From Hyphomonadaceae bacterium UBA2389 (GTDB lineage: Bacteria; Pseudomonadota; Alphaproteobacteria; Caulobacterales; Aquidulcibacteraceae): DNA of 22,737 bases. The stretch spans positions 150-22,886 of the forward strand of contig DDSN01000124.1 in assembly GCA_002343395.1 (NCBI GenBank), read 5' to 3'. The position numbers were made by a program, and so were the translations under genes. The notes beneath the pieces were generated by a model, which was given only the letters and a program-made list of their open reading frames with translations, ran no database searches and was not told the origin of the DNA. Below are positions 1-7,390 of the stretch, piece after piece; position 1 is the stretch's first letter, and the number at the start of each line of letters is the position of its first letter.

Positions 1-668
1 AGGAAATAGCGGTCGTGGGTGACGAAGATGACCGCGCCGGGGAAGTCGCGCAGGAGGGTTTCGAGCCAGAGGATGGATTCGGAATCGAGGTGGTTGGTGG
101 GTTCATCGAGGAGGAGGAGGTCGGGCTGGGCGACGAGGGCGCGGCAGAGTGCGACGCGGCGTTTTTCGCCGCCGGAGAGTTTTTCCACGCTCCAATCATC
201 CGGCGGACACCGCAACGCATCCATCGCCATTTCGATTTTGCTGTCGATGTCCCAGGCCTCGGCGGCGTCGATCTGCTCCTGCAGCTTGGTCATCTCCTCC
301 ATGAGTTCGTCGGAATAATCTTCCGCGATCTTCATGCTGATGTCGTTGAAGCGCGTGACCAGCGTCTTCTCGGCGCACCAGGCTTCGGCGTTTTCGCGCA
401 CCGAAAGCGCGGGATCGAGTTGGGGCTCCTGCTCAAGATAGCCCATCTTCGTGCCGGACATGGCGAAGGCTTCGCCGGTAAAGTCCTTGTCCATGCCAGC
501 CATGATCTTCATCAGCGTCGACTTGCCCGAGCCGTTGACGCCGACGACGCCGATCTTGGCGTCCGGGAAGAACGACAGCCAGATGTTCTCGAACACCTTC
601 TTGCCGCCCGGATAGGCCTTGGTCAGGCCCTGCATGGTGAAAATGTACTGCGCCGGTTGAGCGGCCAT
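1..668 (-). CDS. ettA: EttA, ABC-F translational throttle ATPase (partial, N-terminal 222 codons)
   Basis: ABC-F family ATPase that binds the ribosomal E site and gates the first translation cycles according to ADP/ATP level; cytosolic and soluble. The visible N-terminal half has Walker A GVNGSGKST at residues 43-51, an arm-like insertion rich in charged residues around 95-145 (family knowledge: this contacts L1 and the tRNA), an ABC signature LSGGEKRRVALC, and Walker B LLLLDEPTNHLD followed by a switch-His motif VTHDRYF at the window edge. The start at 668 gives MAAQPAQYIFTMQGL and has GAGGA about 8 nt upstream. The C-terminal ATPase domain lies outside the window. Uup and other ABC-F paralogues are less likely because the N-terminus matches the EttA pattern (YIFTMxGLTKxYPGGKxVFENIWLSF). 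The family call is secure. Confidence 0.95.
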   Translation of the reverse strand, partial: MAAQPAQYIFTMQGLTKAYPGGKKVFENIWLSFFPDAKIGVVGVNGSGKSTLMKIMAGMDKDFTGEAFAMSGTKMGYLEQEPQLDPALSVRENAEAWCAEKTLVTRFNDISMKIAEDYSDELMEEMTKLQEQIDAAEAWDIDSKIEMAMDALRCPPDDWSVEKLSGGEKRRVALCRALVAQPDLLLLDEPTNHLDSESILWLETLLRDFPGAVIFVTHDRYF

Positions 669-727
669 GGACGTTCCTCGAATGAAGCTGAGCGGCGCGA
701 TATAGCCAGTGTTCGGCCAAATACAAA

Positions 728-749
728 GGGCCGGCGTCGCCGCCGGCCC
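728..749 (-). terminator. Hairpin terminator downstream of the S9 peptidase gene
   Basis: A perfect 9-bp stem (GGGCCGGCG / CGCCGGCCC) with a 4-nt loop lies 32 nt beyond the stop codon of the peptidase gene. Read on the minus strand it is followed by TTTGTATTTGG, a modest T-rich tail. It sits between the peptidase stop and the ettA start, so it would insulate ettA from upstream transcription. Confidence 0.7.
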
Positions 750-780
750 CTCGCGGGAGCATCGCTGCTGGTCCCTTCCG

Positions 781-2760
781 TTAAGGCGCGGCGGCCGCGA
801 GATGCTGGCCGAGGAACGTCTCGAGTTCGCGCAACATTTGGACACGCGTCCCCTCGTCCGACAGCCAATGATCGTCGCCGCGCAGTTCGACGAAGCGCAC
901 ATCATTGCCCGCCGCCTGCAGCGCCCGCCGCATACGCTGCGAATGATCGATCGGGACGATCGTGTCGTCGGTTCCATGCACGAGCAGAATTGGGATGCGC
1001 ACCCGATCGGCGAGGTTCACCGGCGACGCGGCGCGAATGCGGTCTCGATCGGCTTGCCGATCTCCGATGGACAGGCGCCAATAGTCGGAAGCGATACTAT
1101 CGCGCCGTGTTTCGGCCGCTTCCTGCAACAACATGGCGTTCAGGTCCGACACGCCGGCGATGCTCGCGGCGCAACGATACCGATCCGGAGTGAGCGTCGC
1201 TCCAGCTAGGGCGGCGTAGCCGCCATAGGATGCGCCCACGATGCAGGCGCGCGCGCCGTCGACCATGCGCGATCGAATGAGCGCGGCGACCCCGTCCTCG
1301 ACATCGGTTTGCATCAGGCCGCCCCATTGCCCCCAACCGGCGCGCTCCCAAGTCGAGCCATACCCGCCGGAGCCTCGGAAGTTGGGCTGAAGCACCGCGT
1401 AGCCGCGCGACGCGAGAAACGCGGCCCACCAGTCAAACTCCATTGTGTCCCTGCTGCCGTTGCCGGGGCCGCCATGAACCAGCACGACGAGCGGCGGCGG
1501 CGCGGCGCCTTCCGCTTGCGGCGGCAGCGTCAGATAGGCTGGGATGCGCACGCCGTCGCGCGCTGGATAGGTCATCGCCTGGCGATCGCCCTGGGTGGCG
1601 GAGGCGAGTTCGGGATAACGATAAGCGATCTGCCGCAAACCTCGATCCGCCGGTGTGAATACGAAATACGCGCCGCCGTCGAGACCGCGTTCTCCGTAGG
1701 CAATGACGCGTCGCCGATCCCGCGACCACGACACCAGGGAGATCACGCCGTCCGGAAATGCGTTTTTCAGCGCAACCCGCGCGGCCTCCAAATCCGCATC
1801 GAAGAAATGCTGCTCGTACTCCTCAACGGTCCAGCCGACGCCCACCACGCGGCGCGTCCAAGGATCAACGATCGCTCCGCCAACGTCGACGCCTTCCGCC
1901 GCGAACAAGACCTCGCGCGCGCCGCTTGCACGATCAATGGCGTACAGAACCTCGAGGTTGCCCTCCGCGTCCTCATCGATCGCGGCTAACCTCCCGTCCG
2001 CCAACAGTCCCGGCACGCTGATTGGCGCGCCCGTCCGCGACGTGCCCTCGAGCAAAAGCCGCGGCCGCTCGCCGTCATAGACATGCACGCTCCAGCGATT
2101 GCTCTGACGGTTCGCGTCGACGCGCGCAGCCACGCCCCCTTGCTCGTCGAGCACAAAGCCCAGCGTATCCGAGTGGACGCCGACAGGCGGCACGTCATGG
2201 ACGCGTCCACTCGTCAAATTCACGCGATAGATCGTGCTATGGTTACGCGCGCCAGGCGCCTGCCCTATCATGCGCGCGTAGCCTGGATCGCCTTCGATCG
2301 GCGCCACGAGCCGCGCGCCCTGATCGGCCCACGGTTCTTCAGGGTTGGTGCTCAGGACTCGCGCGTTTCCTGTCGCGATCTCCACCACGCCATTGCGATA
2401 ATACTCCACGCGCCGCGGCGAACCCCGGAAGCGCATCCCCATCGGAAGCACTTCATTGGGCTGATAGGCATGGCTCAGCAGATACGACACCCGCCCGTCA
2501 TCGGCCCAACCGACGGAGCGCAGCTGATCGCCATCATCCATCGCGGCGCCGTAGGTGTTGCGTCCCTGCGCTAAATCAAAGACGCGCAAGCCGGCGGCGC
2601 CGTTTTGCTGTAGCGCGATCGCCAAGCGCGATCCGTCCGGCGAAATCTCAACGCTGCTCACCATCGGCAATCGACCAAACGCCTCGACGGGAGGCGTCTG
2701 AGCGTGAGCAGTCGCCGCAAGGACAAGACAGGCGATCGAACCAGTTAGCGTGCGCAACAT
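781..2760 (-). CDS. Exported S9 family prolyl oligopeptidase / acylaminoacyl-peptidase-like hydrolase, catalytically intact
   Basis: Serine peptidase of the S9 family, probably periplasmic, expected to cleave short peptides. With the start at 2760 the 659-aa product begins with a signal peptide (MLRTLTGSIACLVLAATAHA). A beta-propeller-like N-terminal region is followed by an alpha/beta-hydrolase domain from about residue 400. The catalytic motifs are complete: oxyanion-region VLVHGGP, nucleophile elbow GASYGGY (Ser511), HGTDDTIVP (Asp599) and GDDHWL (His631). I chose 2760 rather than an in-frame ATG at 2781 because GGGGGG lies about 5 nt upstream and the signal peptide then starts directly at the Met. 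It is a monocistronic minus-strand gene with its own terminator. The exact substrate and S9 subfamily (B or C) cannot be told from the sequence alone. Confidence 0.9.
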   Translation of the reverse strand: MLRTLTGSIACLVLAATAHAQTPPVEAFGRLPMVSSVEISPDGSRLAIALQQNGAAGLRVFDLAQGRNTYGAAMDDGDQLRSVGWADDGRVSYLLSHAYQPNEVLPMGMRFRGSPRRVEYYRNGVVEIATGNARVLSTNPEEPWADQGARLVAPIEGDPGYARMIGQAPGARNHSTIYRVNLTSGRVHDVPPVGVHSDTLGFVLDEQGGVAARVDANRQSNRWSVHVYDGERPRLLLEGTSRTGAPISVPGLLADGRLAAIDEDAEGNLEVLYAIDRASGAREVLFAAEGVDVGGAIVDPWTRRVVGVGWTVEEYEQHFFDADLEAARVALKNAFPDGVISLVSWSRDRRRVIAYGERGLDGGAYFVFTPADRGLRQIAYRYPELASATQGDRQAMTYPARDGVRIPAYLTLPPQAEGAAPPPLVVLVHGGPGNGSRDTMEFDWWAAFLASRGYAVLQPNFRGSGGYGSTWERAGWGQWGGLMQTDVEDGVAALIRSRMVDGARACIVGASYGGYAALAGATLTPDRYRCAASIAGVSDLNAMLLQEAAETRRDSIASDYWRLSIGDRQADRDRIRAASPVNLADRVRIPILLVHGTDDTIVPIDHSQRMRRALQAAGNDVRFVELRGDDHWLSDEGTRVQMLRELETFLGQHLAAAAP

Positions 2761-2830
2761 TCTACCCCCCATTGGCGCCATCTAACGACGCCACCTTGAG
2801 TTGCGCAACCCTGGTTGCGGTGGCCTCTGA

Positions 2831-2863
2831 AAAGAAAAAGGGCCGACGTTTCCGCCGGCCCTT
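2831..2863 (-). terminator. Rho-independent terminator of the glycine-zipper lipoprotein gene
   Basis: An 8-bp stem (AAGGGCCG at 2838-2845 with CGGCCCTT at 2856-2863) lies 22 nt past the stop codon at 2885. On the minus strand it runs into a strong T tract (TTTTTCTTTT). This is the clearest intrinsic terminator in the window. Confidence 0.85.
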
Positions 2864-2884
2864 CGCAATCAGAGGTCATGCCGT

Positions 2885-3394
2885 TCAAACCGGCGCCCAT
2901 GCCCCGCTCGATGTGCGGCAGAAGGTTTCCGCCGGCAGCGATTGCGTGGATTGCCCGTCGCTCACCGTCGCGTTGATGCGGCGGCATTCCGGGCCATAGC
3001 CCGGCGCGGCGGTGGGCTGCTGCACGGATAGCGAACGTGTGTCGCCCTGCTCGCCTTGCCAACTTTGGGTGACGGGCCGGTTCGTATCGAGTGACTGATA
3101 GTATGCGTTCTCAACGCGTTGCTGTTCGCGCGCCGTCAGCCACCGGCACACGCCATAGGTGCCAAGCCCGCCGATCGCCGCGCCCATCGCCGCGTTTTCC
3201 GCGCGGTTTTCGCCCGGACCTTGCGTGGCGCCGACAGCCGCGCCGACAGCCGCGCCGATCAATGCATTGCGCATGCACTGCGAGAGCTGCGTGCGCGGCG
3301 CGCCGCCATAACCGCCGCCATAGCCGCCTGTCGTTTCACACGCGGACAACGCCAGCATCGACGCCAGCGCAACGCTGAACACCAGTTTTTTCAT
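2885..3394 (-). CDS. Glycine-zipper outer-membrane lipoprotein (17 kDa surface-antigen-like)
   Basis: A 169-aa lipoprotein. The N-terminus MKKLVFSVALASMLALSAC carries a lipobox LSAC (lipidated Cys19), then a Gly/Tyr-rich spacer. A glycine-zipper segment follows at about residues 45-82 (ALIGAAVGAAVGATQG ... AAMGAAIGGLGTYG), the pattern of the 2TM glycine-zipper / Rickettsia 17-kDa antigen families that associate with the outer membrane. The C-terminal half (about 95-169) is polar, with two Cys in ECRRINATVSDGQ and ETFCRTSSG, resembling the beta-rich end of such lipoproteins. The start at 3394 has GGAG about 8 nt upstream; a much longer in-frame extension is rejected because it would bury the signal peptide. 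It is probably a structural envelope protein, with no specific function assignable. Confidence 0.85.
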   Translation of the reverse strand: MKKLVFSVALASMLALSACETTGGYGGGYGGAPRTQLSQCMRNALIGAAVGAAVGATQGPGENRAENAAMGAAIGGLGTYGVCRWLTAREQQRVENAYYQSLDTNRPVTQSWQGEQGDTRSLSVQQPTAAPGYGPECRRINATVSDGQSTQSLPAETFCRTSSGAWAPV

Positions 3395-3477
3395 GATGAA
3401 ACTCCGTTCATACGCGGGTCGAGCACAACCCAAACAGAATGAACGAGAGCGTACGCGGAATTGTGGCGGCAATAGAG

Positions 3478-3780
3478 CTAGCGGATACGCGTACAGGTCA
3501 TTTCGATCGCGCCGGGGCGAACCCAGTGGATGCCCTGCGCCTGGCCGCGGAGCTCGGCGCCGCCGCCAGCGTAGCGGTATCCCGCGCCAATCATGCGCGC
3601 CGGCAACTCCACATCCACGTAGCCAGCCTGGACGATGGTGGCGCGTTCGCCAGCGAATGTCGCCACCAACCGCGAGCCGTCGCTGCAGTGATAGGCCTGG
3701 GTCACGTCGCGCGGAGGCGGGGCGACGCATGGCGTCTGGCAACCAGCGAGCAACGCGAGAACAGCAAACGCCAAGCGCAT
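3478..3780 (-). CDS. MliC-like lysozyme-inhibitor lipoprotein
   Basis: A 100-aa lipoprotein with an MliC-type domain, a family of membrane-bound inhibitors of C-type lysozyme acting in the periplasm. The signal peptide MRLAFAVLALLAGC ends in a lipobox (Cys14). The rest fits the small beta-barrel fold: AYHCSDGSRLVATF near residue 30, a G-x-GYRYAGGGAELRGQ stretch matching the family Tyr/Gly motif, and the closing Cys in MTCTRIR. Cys32 and Cys96 are placed like the conserved disulfide. It lies 83 nt upstream of the glycine-zipper lipoprotein on the same strand and is divergent from the TIR gene. Co-transcription with the lipoprotein is possible but not shown. The family call rests on motif spacing. 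Confidence 0.75.
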   Translation of the reverse strand: MRLAFAVLALLAGCQTPCVAPPPRDVTQAYHCSDGSRLVATFAGERATIVQAGYVDVELPARMIGAGYRYAGGGAELRGQAQGIHWVRPGAIEMTCTRIR

Positions 3781-3898
3781 CCGAAAACCCTCCCCGCGCT
3801 CACGTTAGCACTCTCAACCGCCCTGGACAGCCCAAAGCGAGGGTTGTCGCCACCAAGTGCTGGGGCCTATGAAGCAGCGACTTGAAAAGGGGGACTTC

Positions 3899-5509
3899 AT
3901 GGCCAATGGCCTCATCATCGCCTCAACCGCTGATCGCGGCACGGCCATCGCGCTCGCACCGGGCTATGACTTGGAATTTCGCGAGATAACCGGCGACCAA
4001 GGCGCCTTGCTCGCCGATCTCGCCGCCGCGCCCGGCGTGTGCATAGTCGTCAGCGCGGCGGCGGCGCAGGACGAGCCGTTCATGGCGCTGGCGCGGCAGC
4101 TTCCCGCGGTGCTGCAACGGGTGCAACTCGTCGTCGTTGAGGCGGAGGCGCGCGCGCTGTTCGACTTCTTCCCGGCTGAGTGGCCTTCGCTTTTGCTCGC
4201 GCAGGCGCACGCCGAACTCGGCGAAGCGCCTGCGGCTGAAGAGCCCCAACCCGATGCGCCGACGGTCGAGGAAAACGTGCCCGCGACCGGCGGCGCGCCG
4301 GGCGCCACCGTCCCCGAGCAAGAGCAGGAAGCGCTCGATGATGTCGTCGGAAACGTAGGCGACGTCGAAGCGCCCGCGCCTCCGCCCGCGGATGGCGACG
4401 ACCGCGAACGCGGGATCACGCTCGACGCGCCGAGCGAGCCGCCGCAAACGGAACAACAAACGCAGCAGCAAGAACTTCCCCCCGCGCCGGCCGAACCACC
4501 CGCGCCGCCGCCGCAGGTTCTGGCGCCCGCCCCGGCCCCCGCGCCTGCAGCGCCGGCGCCAACGCCCGCACCTGAGCCAGTCCCAGTCCAGGCGCGCGGC
4601 GGCGAAGATCTGGCGAGCCAAGACGCTAAGCCAAGCGCGCCGATGCGTCGCCAGCGCAGCGGCGCCGCCGCAAAGCCAGCGGCGAGCGCGCCTGCTGACG
4701 CAACCGCGTTCGCGCCGAAGAAACTCCGGCGCGGCACGCCGGAACTTGTACGCATCGTCATCCACCAGCCCAAGGACTTGGCGGATGTGATCAAGGCCGC
4801 GCGCAAGATCGATCCCCGAACTTCGCCCGCGCCTCAAGGCATGAACATCGGCGACGTCGCGCTCGGCGCAAGCGTCGGCGTCGCGCTCGAAGTGCGGGGC
4901 GCGGCCTGCGACGGAACGCTGCAACGCCGCACGTGGGCCGGCGCGCCGATCGATTTCTCGTTTTCAGTCGAACCGGATGCGGAGGTGAAGCAAGCGGTGA
5001 TCCTCGCACGCGTGTTTGTCGACGATGCGCAGATCGGCGTGATCGCCTTCACACGCGCCGTCACCGGCGCCGCGAAGCCGCAACCGATCGGCGACAAAGC
5101 CCGCATGAAGCGCCACAAACGCGTGTTCCTTTCGTATTCAAGCAAGGATCGCGAGACCGTGTCGGCGATCGCCACGGCGTATCAGATGGCGGGCGTCGCG
5201 CATTTTTGGGATCGCACCTCGCTCAAATCCGGCGAGGAATGGCATCCGCGCCTGCGCCGCGAGATCGACCGCGCCGACTTGTTCCACCTTTGCTGGTCGA
5301 AGTCCGCGGCCGCATCAGAGTGGGTCGGGAAGGAAGCGGAATACGCGCTCACGCGCCGGCGCCGCTCCAACGGCAAGAGGCCGGACATCACCGTCCAGAT
5401 GCTGGACGGGCCGCCCTGGGCGCCCCACCCGCCGTCGCTCGACAGCATCAATTTCGACGACTTCGTCCGCGCCGCTATCGTGGGGTACGCGCGCGGCGAC
5501 GGCGAATAG
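3899..5509 (+). CDS. TIR-domain protein with N-terminal alpha/beta region, Pro/Ala-rich linker and central beta-rich domain
   Basis: A 536-aa soluble protein with no signal peptide or membrane segment. Visible parts: residues 1-110 alternate hydrophobic strands and helices (GLIIAST..., GVCIVVSAA, VQLVVVEAEA); about 110-280 is an acidic then Pro/Ala-rich low-complexity linker; about 285-400 is a beta-rich domain (ELVRIVIHQPKDLADVIKAA ... FSFSVEPDAE ... VFVDDAQIGVIAF); about 406-536 is a TIR domain opening with KRVFLSYSSKDRE. The TIR helix region SAAASEWVGKEAEYAL holds Glu479, in the place of the catalytic glutamate of NAD-cleaving bacterial TIRs (family knowledge). The start at 3899 has AAGGGGG 5 nt upstream; an in-frame upstream ATG at 3857 lacks this. 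NAD hydrolysis, or a signalling or scaffold role, is inference. No partner gene is adjacent: upstream is MliC (divergent), downstream is a tRNA. Confidence 0.85.
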   Translation: MANGLIIASTADRGTAIALAPGYDLEFREITGDQGALLADLAAAPGVCIVVSAAAAQDEPFMALARQLPAVLQRVQLVVVEAEARALFDFFPAEWPSLLLAQAHAELGEAPAAEEPQPDAPTVEENVPATGGAPGATVPEQEQEALDDVVGNVGDVEAPAPPPADGDDRERGITLDAPSEPPQTEQQTQQQELPPAPAEPPAPPPQVLAPAPAPAPAAPAPTPAPEPVPVQARGGEDLASQDAKPSAPMRRQRSGAAAKPAASAPADATAFAPKKLRRGTPELVRIVIHQPKDLADVIKAARKIDPRTSPAPQGMNIGDVALGASVGVALEVRGAACDGTLQRRTWAGAPIDFSFSVEPDAEVKQAVILARVFVDDAQIGVIAFTRAVTGAAKPQPIGDKARMKRHKRVFLSYSSKDRETVSAIATAYQMAGVAHFWDRTSLKSGEEWHPRLRREIDRADLFHLCWSKSAAASEWVGKEAEYALTRRRRSNGKRPDITVQMLDGPPWAPHPPSLDSINFDDFVRAAIVGYARGDGE

Positions 5510-5541
5510 GCGGTCGCTGGCGGGCGGAGACATCGCTCCTA

Positions 5542-5569
5542 TTGACTAGCGCTCGTCGACGATTCACAT
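5542..5569 (+). promoter_or_regulatory. Candidate sigma-70-type promoter of the tRNA gene
   Basis: TTGACT (5542-5547) and a weak -10 TCACAT (5564-5569) are spaced 16 nt apart. The expected transcription start falls about 7-10 nt before the mature tRNA 5' end at 5585. The -35 is good and the -10 is poor, so the position is the main support. Confidence 0.4.
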
Positions 5570-5584
5570 CCGCCCAGCCCTTTC

Positions 5585-5660
5585 GGGCCTGTAGCTCAAT
5601 GGTTAGAGCCGGCCGCTCATAACGGTCTGGTTGGGGGTTCGAGTCCCTCCAGGCCCACCA
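5585..5660 (+). tRNA. tRNA with CAT anticodon, probably tRNA-Ile2 (lysidine type)
   Basis: A 76-nt cloverleaf with encoded CCA. The acceptor stem is gggcctg (5585-5591) with caggccc (5650-5656), followed by discriminator A and CCA (5658-5660). The D stem is gctc/gagc. The anticodon stem is ggccg/cggtc with one G-T pair, and the loop CTCATAA places the anticodon CAT at 5618-5620. The T stem is ggggg/ccctc around loop ttcgagt. The CTCATAA loop and overall sequence resemble the minor isoleucine tRNA, whose C34 is converted to lysidine by TilS so that it reads AUA. Elongator Met is the alternative because the anticodon alone cannot separate them. Initiator Met is unlikely, since the anticodon stem lacks three consecutive G-C pairs. 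Confidence 0.93.
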
Positions 5661-5672
5661 CGCTCTCCCTCT

Positions 5673-5687
5673 CTCAAGAGTCTTGAG
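5673..5687. repeat. 15-bp perfect palindrome CTCAAGA-G-TCTTGAG
   Basis: A perfect inverted repeat of 7 bp around a single base, 12 nt past the tRNA 3' end and 18 nt before the stop codon of the convergent gene ending at 5706. As RNA it would form only about a 5-bp stem with a 5-nt loop and has no T tract, so it is a poor terminator. It could be a protein-binding site or chance. Confidence 0.45.
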
Positions 5688-5705
5688 CGCCTCGGCCGCG
5701 CGCGC

Positions 5706-5981
5706 TCATCGCGTTGTCTCCTTCTCTTTCGGAGCGGCGACCGCGCGCGGCGTGGCCTCGAACTTGGGCTTGGGCAACAGCCTGAAGCGCGTCTGGCACC
5801 ACGCGAAGTCCACACCGACGTCGAGCAGAGCGTCGGAACGTCCGCACGGGCACGCGAATTCCATGACCGCCGCGACCGTATAGGTCTCGCCGGGGACCAG
5901 CGGCACGGGCGCTCCGGTGACATGATTGGGGGCGGCGTTGACGCAAAGCACCAGATCACCGGGACCAACAGCGTAACTCAT
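5706..5981 (-). CDS. Small cysteine-containing protein of unknown function
   Basis: A 91-aa protein that I do not recognise with certainty. Residues 1-70 read as a compact beta-rich domain: YAVGPGDLVLCVN, then VPGETYTVAAVMEF, then a Cys cluster ACPCGRS, DVGVDF and a final AWCQTRFRLLPKPKF. The arrangement (GDLVLCV ... GETYTV ... FR-L-P) resembles short proteins often found in alphaproteobacterial phage and gene-transfer-agent-like regions, but no phage gene is near. The tail to residue 91 is Lys/Glu/Pro-rich and probably disordered. The start at 5981 has AAGGA about 8 nt upstream. The frame stays open upstream to 6230, but that extension lacks a convincing domain. There is no signal peptide, so it is probably cytosolic. 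Four Cys, including CPC, could bind metal. Confidence 0.6.
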   Translation of the reverse strand: MSYAVGPGDLVLCVNAAPNHVTGAPVPLVPGETYTVAAVMEFACPCGRSDALLDVGVDFAWCQTRFRLLPKPKFEATPRAVAAPKEKETTR

Positions 5982-6355
5982 GGCGCCATCCTTTGCGGTG
6001 GCAGGCACGATAGGCTCGGCGAAGGGGCATGTCGATCCAAACTGGCCGGTTGGCTCGCGCCGTTCGACCGGTCGCCTTTCGGCGATGCTGTTGCAAAACT
6101 CCGATTTGTCCCAGACGCAAAATTTTCCTTGCCCGCCGAACCGCATCGCGCATCTTCGACACGAAGGGAGCGCGGCAGACGTTGAAAATCTCGCCCAGGA
6201 GCCTCGCAGCGCTTTCGCGCCGGCTTCCAATGAGCTCGCTTCCCTGCAATTTCAAATCGGCGAAAATCAAGCGCCGAGCCGCAAGAGAGTTTCTCAACAG
6301 CATTCGCCGATTGCAGCCATCGGTATGGACGAGTGCATACCCTCGCCCAGAACCA
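5982..6355. other. 374-nt stretch with no supported gene
   Basis: Between the start of the 91-aa gene and the stop of the 344-aa lipoprotein gene. Open frames exist on both strands, but none has a ribosome site together with a recognisable domain. Codon-position bias is weaker than in neighbouring genes. It may contain the promoter of the 91-aa gene or a decayed coding remnant. No tRNA-like, hairpin-terminator or repeat structure stood out. Confidence 0.4.
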
Positions 6356-7390
6356 TCACTGCCGCTCAAAGGCACAGCGCTCTCCAGTCGTTTCCAGATT
6401 CTTCGCCCAGCCGCGCGCACCGTTGGAGCGCACGACCTCATGCCAATTTCCGACTCTGGGATCTATAGTTCGCGGCGCGGGGTCCCAGCGGACCACCAGG
6501 TCGGTCGATGAGACCGTGAACTCTTCACCGCGCCGCCACAGGAAGATGTCGCCTTCCCCCGCATAGGCAAGCTCATATACAACATCGCCAGGCTCAAACG
6601 TTTGGTGCGCTTCGAGCACGACGCCGCGATGCGGCGTTGACAGGCTGGTAAAACCAACCACCAACACGCATTCGGCGGTCGAGGGCGCGCCAACGAGCGG
6701 TGACGTGGAATCCGGGCGTGTGTAGAGCATCGTACCGGCGGCAATACGCGCGGGGTAATCGCAATTCTCCACGCAGGAATCACTCGTCATCTCGAACTGG
6801 TTTTCGTAGATGTCACGCGGCGGCGGGATGTCGGCTGAGAGCCGCGGATTGGTCAACGTCTCGCTCCAGGGTAACGCAGGCGCCTCGGCGTTCATCGCCC
6901 ACTTGTAACAGACTCTCCCTTCGCGCTCGTCCGTTCCCTGCCCCAAACCGCCTGAGCAATGATCACGCTGAAAACACTGCGCCTCGCGAAGACCGCCCAC
7001 CCGCGTCCAGTGTTCGCGACCGTTCGCTCCACTTTGGCGGAAACACGCGGGCCCCGCTGCATCGTCTGCAGCGTAATCTGCCGAGGCTGGATCCACAGTG
7101 TATGGCGATGCGTCGACATAGTTTGTATTCGCCGGCGCAGAGGGGCGAGATGCCCAGTCAATAGCCGGCGCGTCGGCGGCAGTCGCCCACTTGAACAGCG
7201 TGTTGGCTTGGCCGCCGTGATTGGACAACTCAAAGCAAGCGTCCATGTCCTGCGCGTCGGAATTGACGGACCAAGTCGCGCCTCCGTCGCTGCTTTGATG
7301 GCACCGCTCCGCAACGACCACGAGCGGTTCAAGCCTCGCACAAGCGCATAACGCCGACAGCGTCAACGCGGCCATCAATGCTCGGAACAT
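6356..7390 (-). CDS. Lipoprotein with duplicated Cys/Trp motif and C-terminal SH3b-like region, function unknown
   Basis: A 344-aa putative lipoprotein, family not recognised. The signal peptide MFRALMAALTLSALCAC gives lipidation at Cys17. Two related segments follow: one around residue 30-80 (CHQSSDGGATWSV ... FKWATAADAPAIDW) and one around residue 138-178 (CFQRDHCSGG ... YKWAMNAEAPALPW), sharing Cys positions and the pattern KWA-x(3-4)-APA-x-x-W. From about residue 215 to the end the layout is like a bacterial SH3 domain: GTMLYTRPDSTSPLVG, then GNWHEVVRSNGARGWAKN. The ATG abuts the stop codon of the upstream lipoprotein gene and is preceded by GGGGAG at 6 nt, so the two are translated from one transcript. 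A role in binding envelope material is inference only. Confidence 0.75.
   Translation of the reverse strand: MFRALMAALTLSALCACARLEPLVVVAERCHQSSDGGATWSVNSDAQDMDACFELSNHGGQANTLFKWATAADAPAIDWASRPSAPANTNYVDASPYTVDPASADYAADDAAGPACFRQSGANGREHWTRVGGLREAQCFQRDHCSGGLGQGTDEREGRVCYKWAMNAEAPALPWSETLTNPRLSADIPPPRDIYENQFEMTSDSCVENCDYPARIAAGTMLYTRPDSTSPLVGAPSTAECVLVVGFTSLSTPHRGVVLEAHQTFEPGDVVYELAYAGEGDIFLWRRGEEFTVSSTDLVVRWDPAPRTIDPRVGNWHEVVRSNGARGWAKNLETTGERCAFERQ

Noticed and set aside
15..1193. 392-aa plus-strand open frame
   Set aside because: Antisense to ettA and the S9 peptidase, both with full family motifs; Arg/Ala-rich with no domain.
2022..2999. 325-aa plus-strand open frame
   Set aside because: Shadow of the S9 peptidase gene; Arg/Ser-rich, runs through a terminator and into another gene.
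4370..4610. Pro/Ala-rich repeats in the TIR gene as DNA repeats
   Set aside because: Irregular codons encoding a low-complexity linker; no regular nucleotide unit or CRISPR-like spacing.
5585..5660. tRNA as a phage/island attachment site
   Set aside because: No integrase, and I saw no second copy of the tRNA 3' end in the window; a by-eye search is not exhaustive.
6029..6511. Plus-strand open frame in the 5982-6355 gap
   Set aside because: Arg/Ser-rich, no ribosome site, and it continues antisense into the lipoprotein gene.
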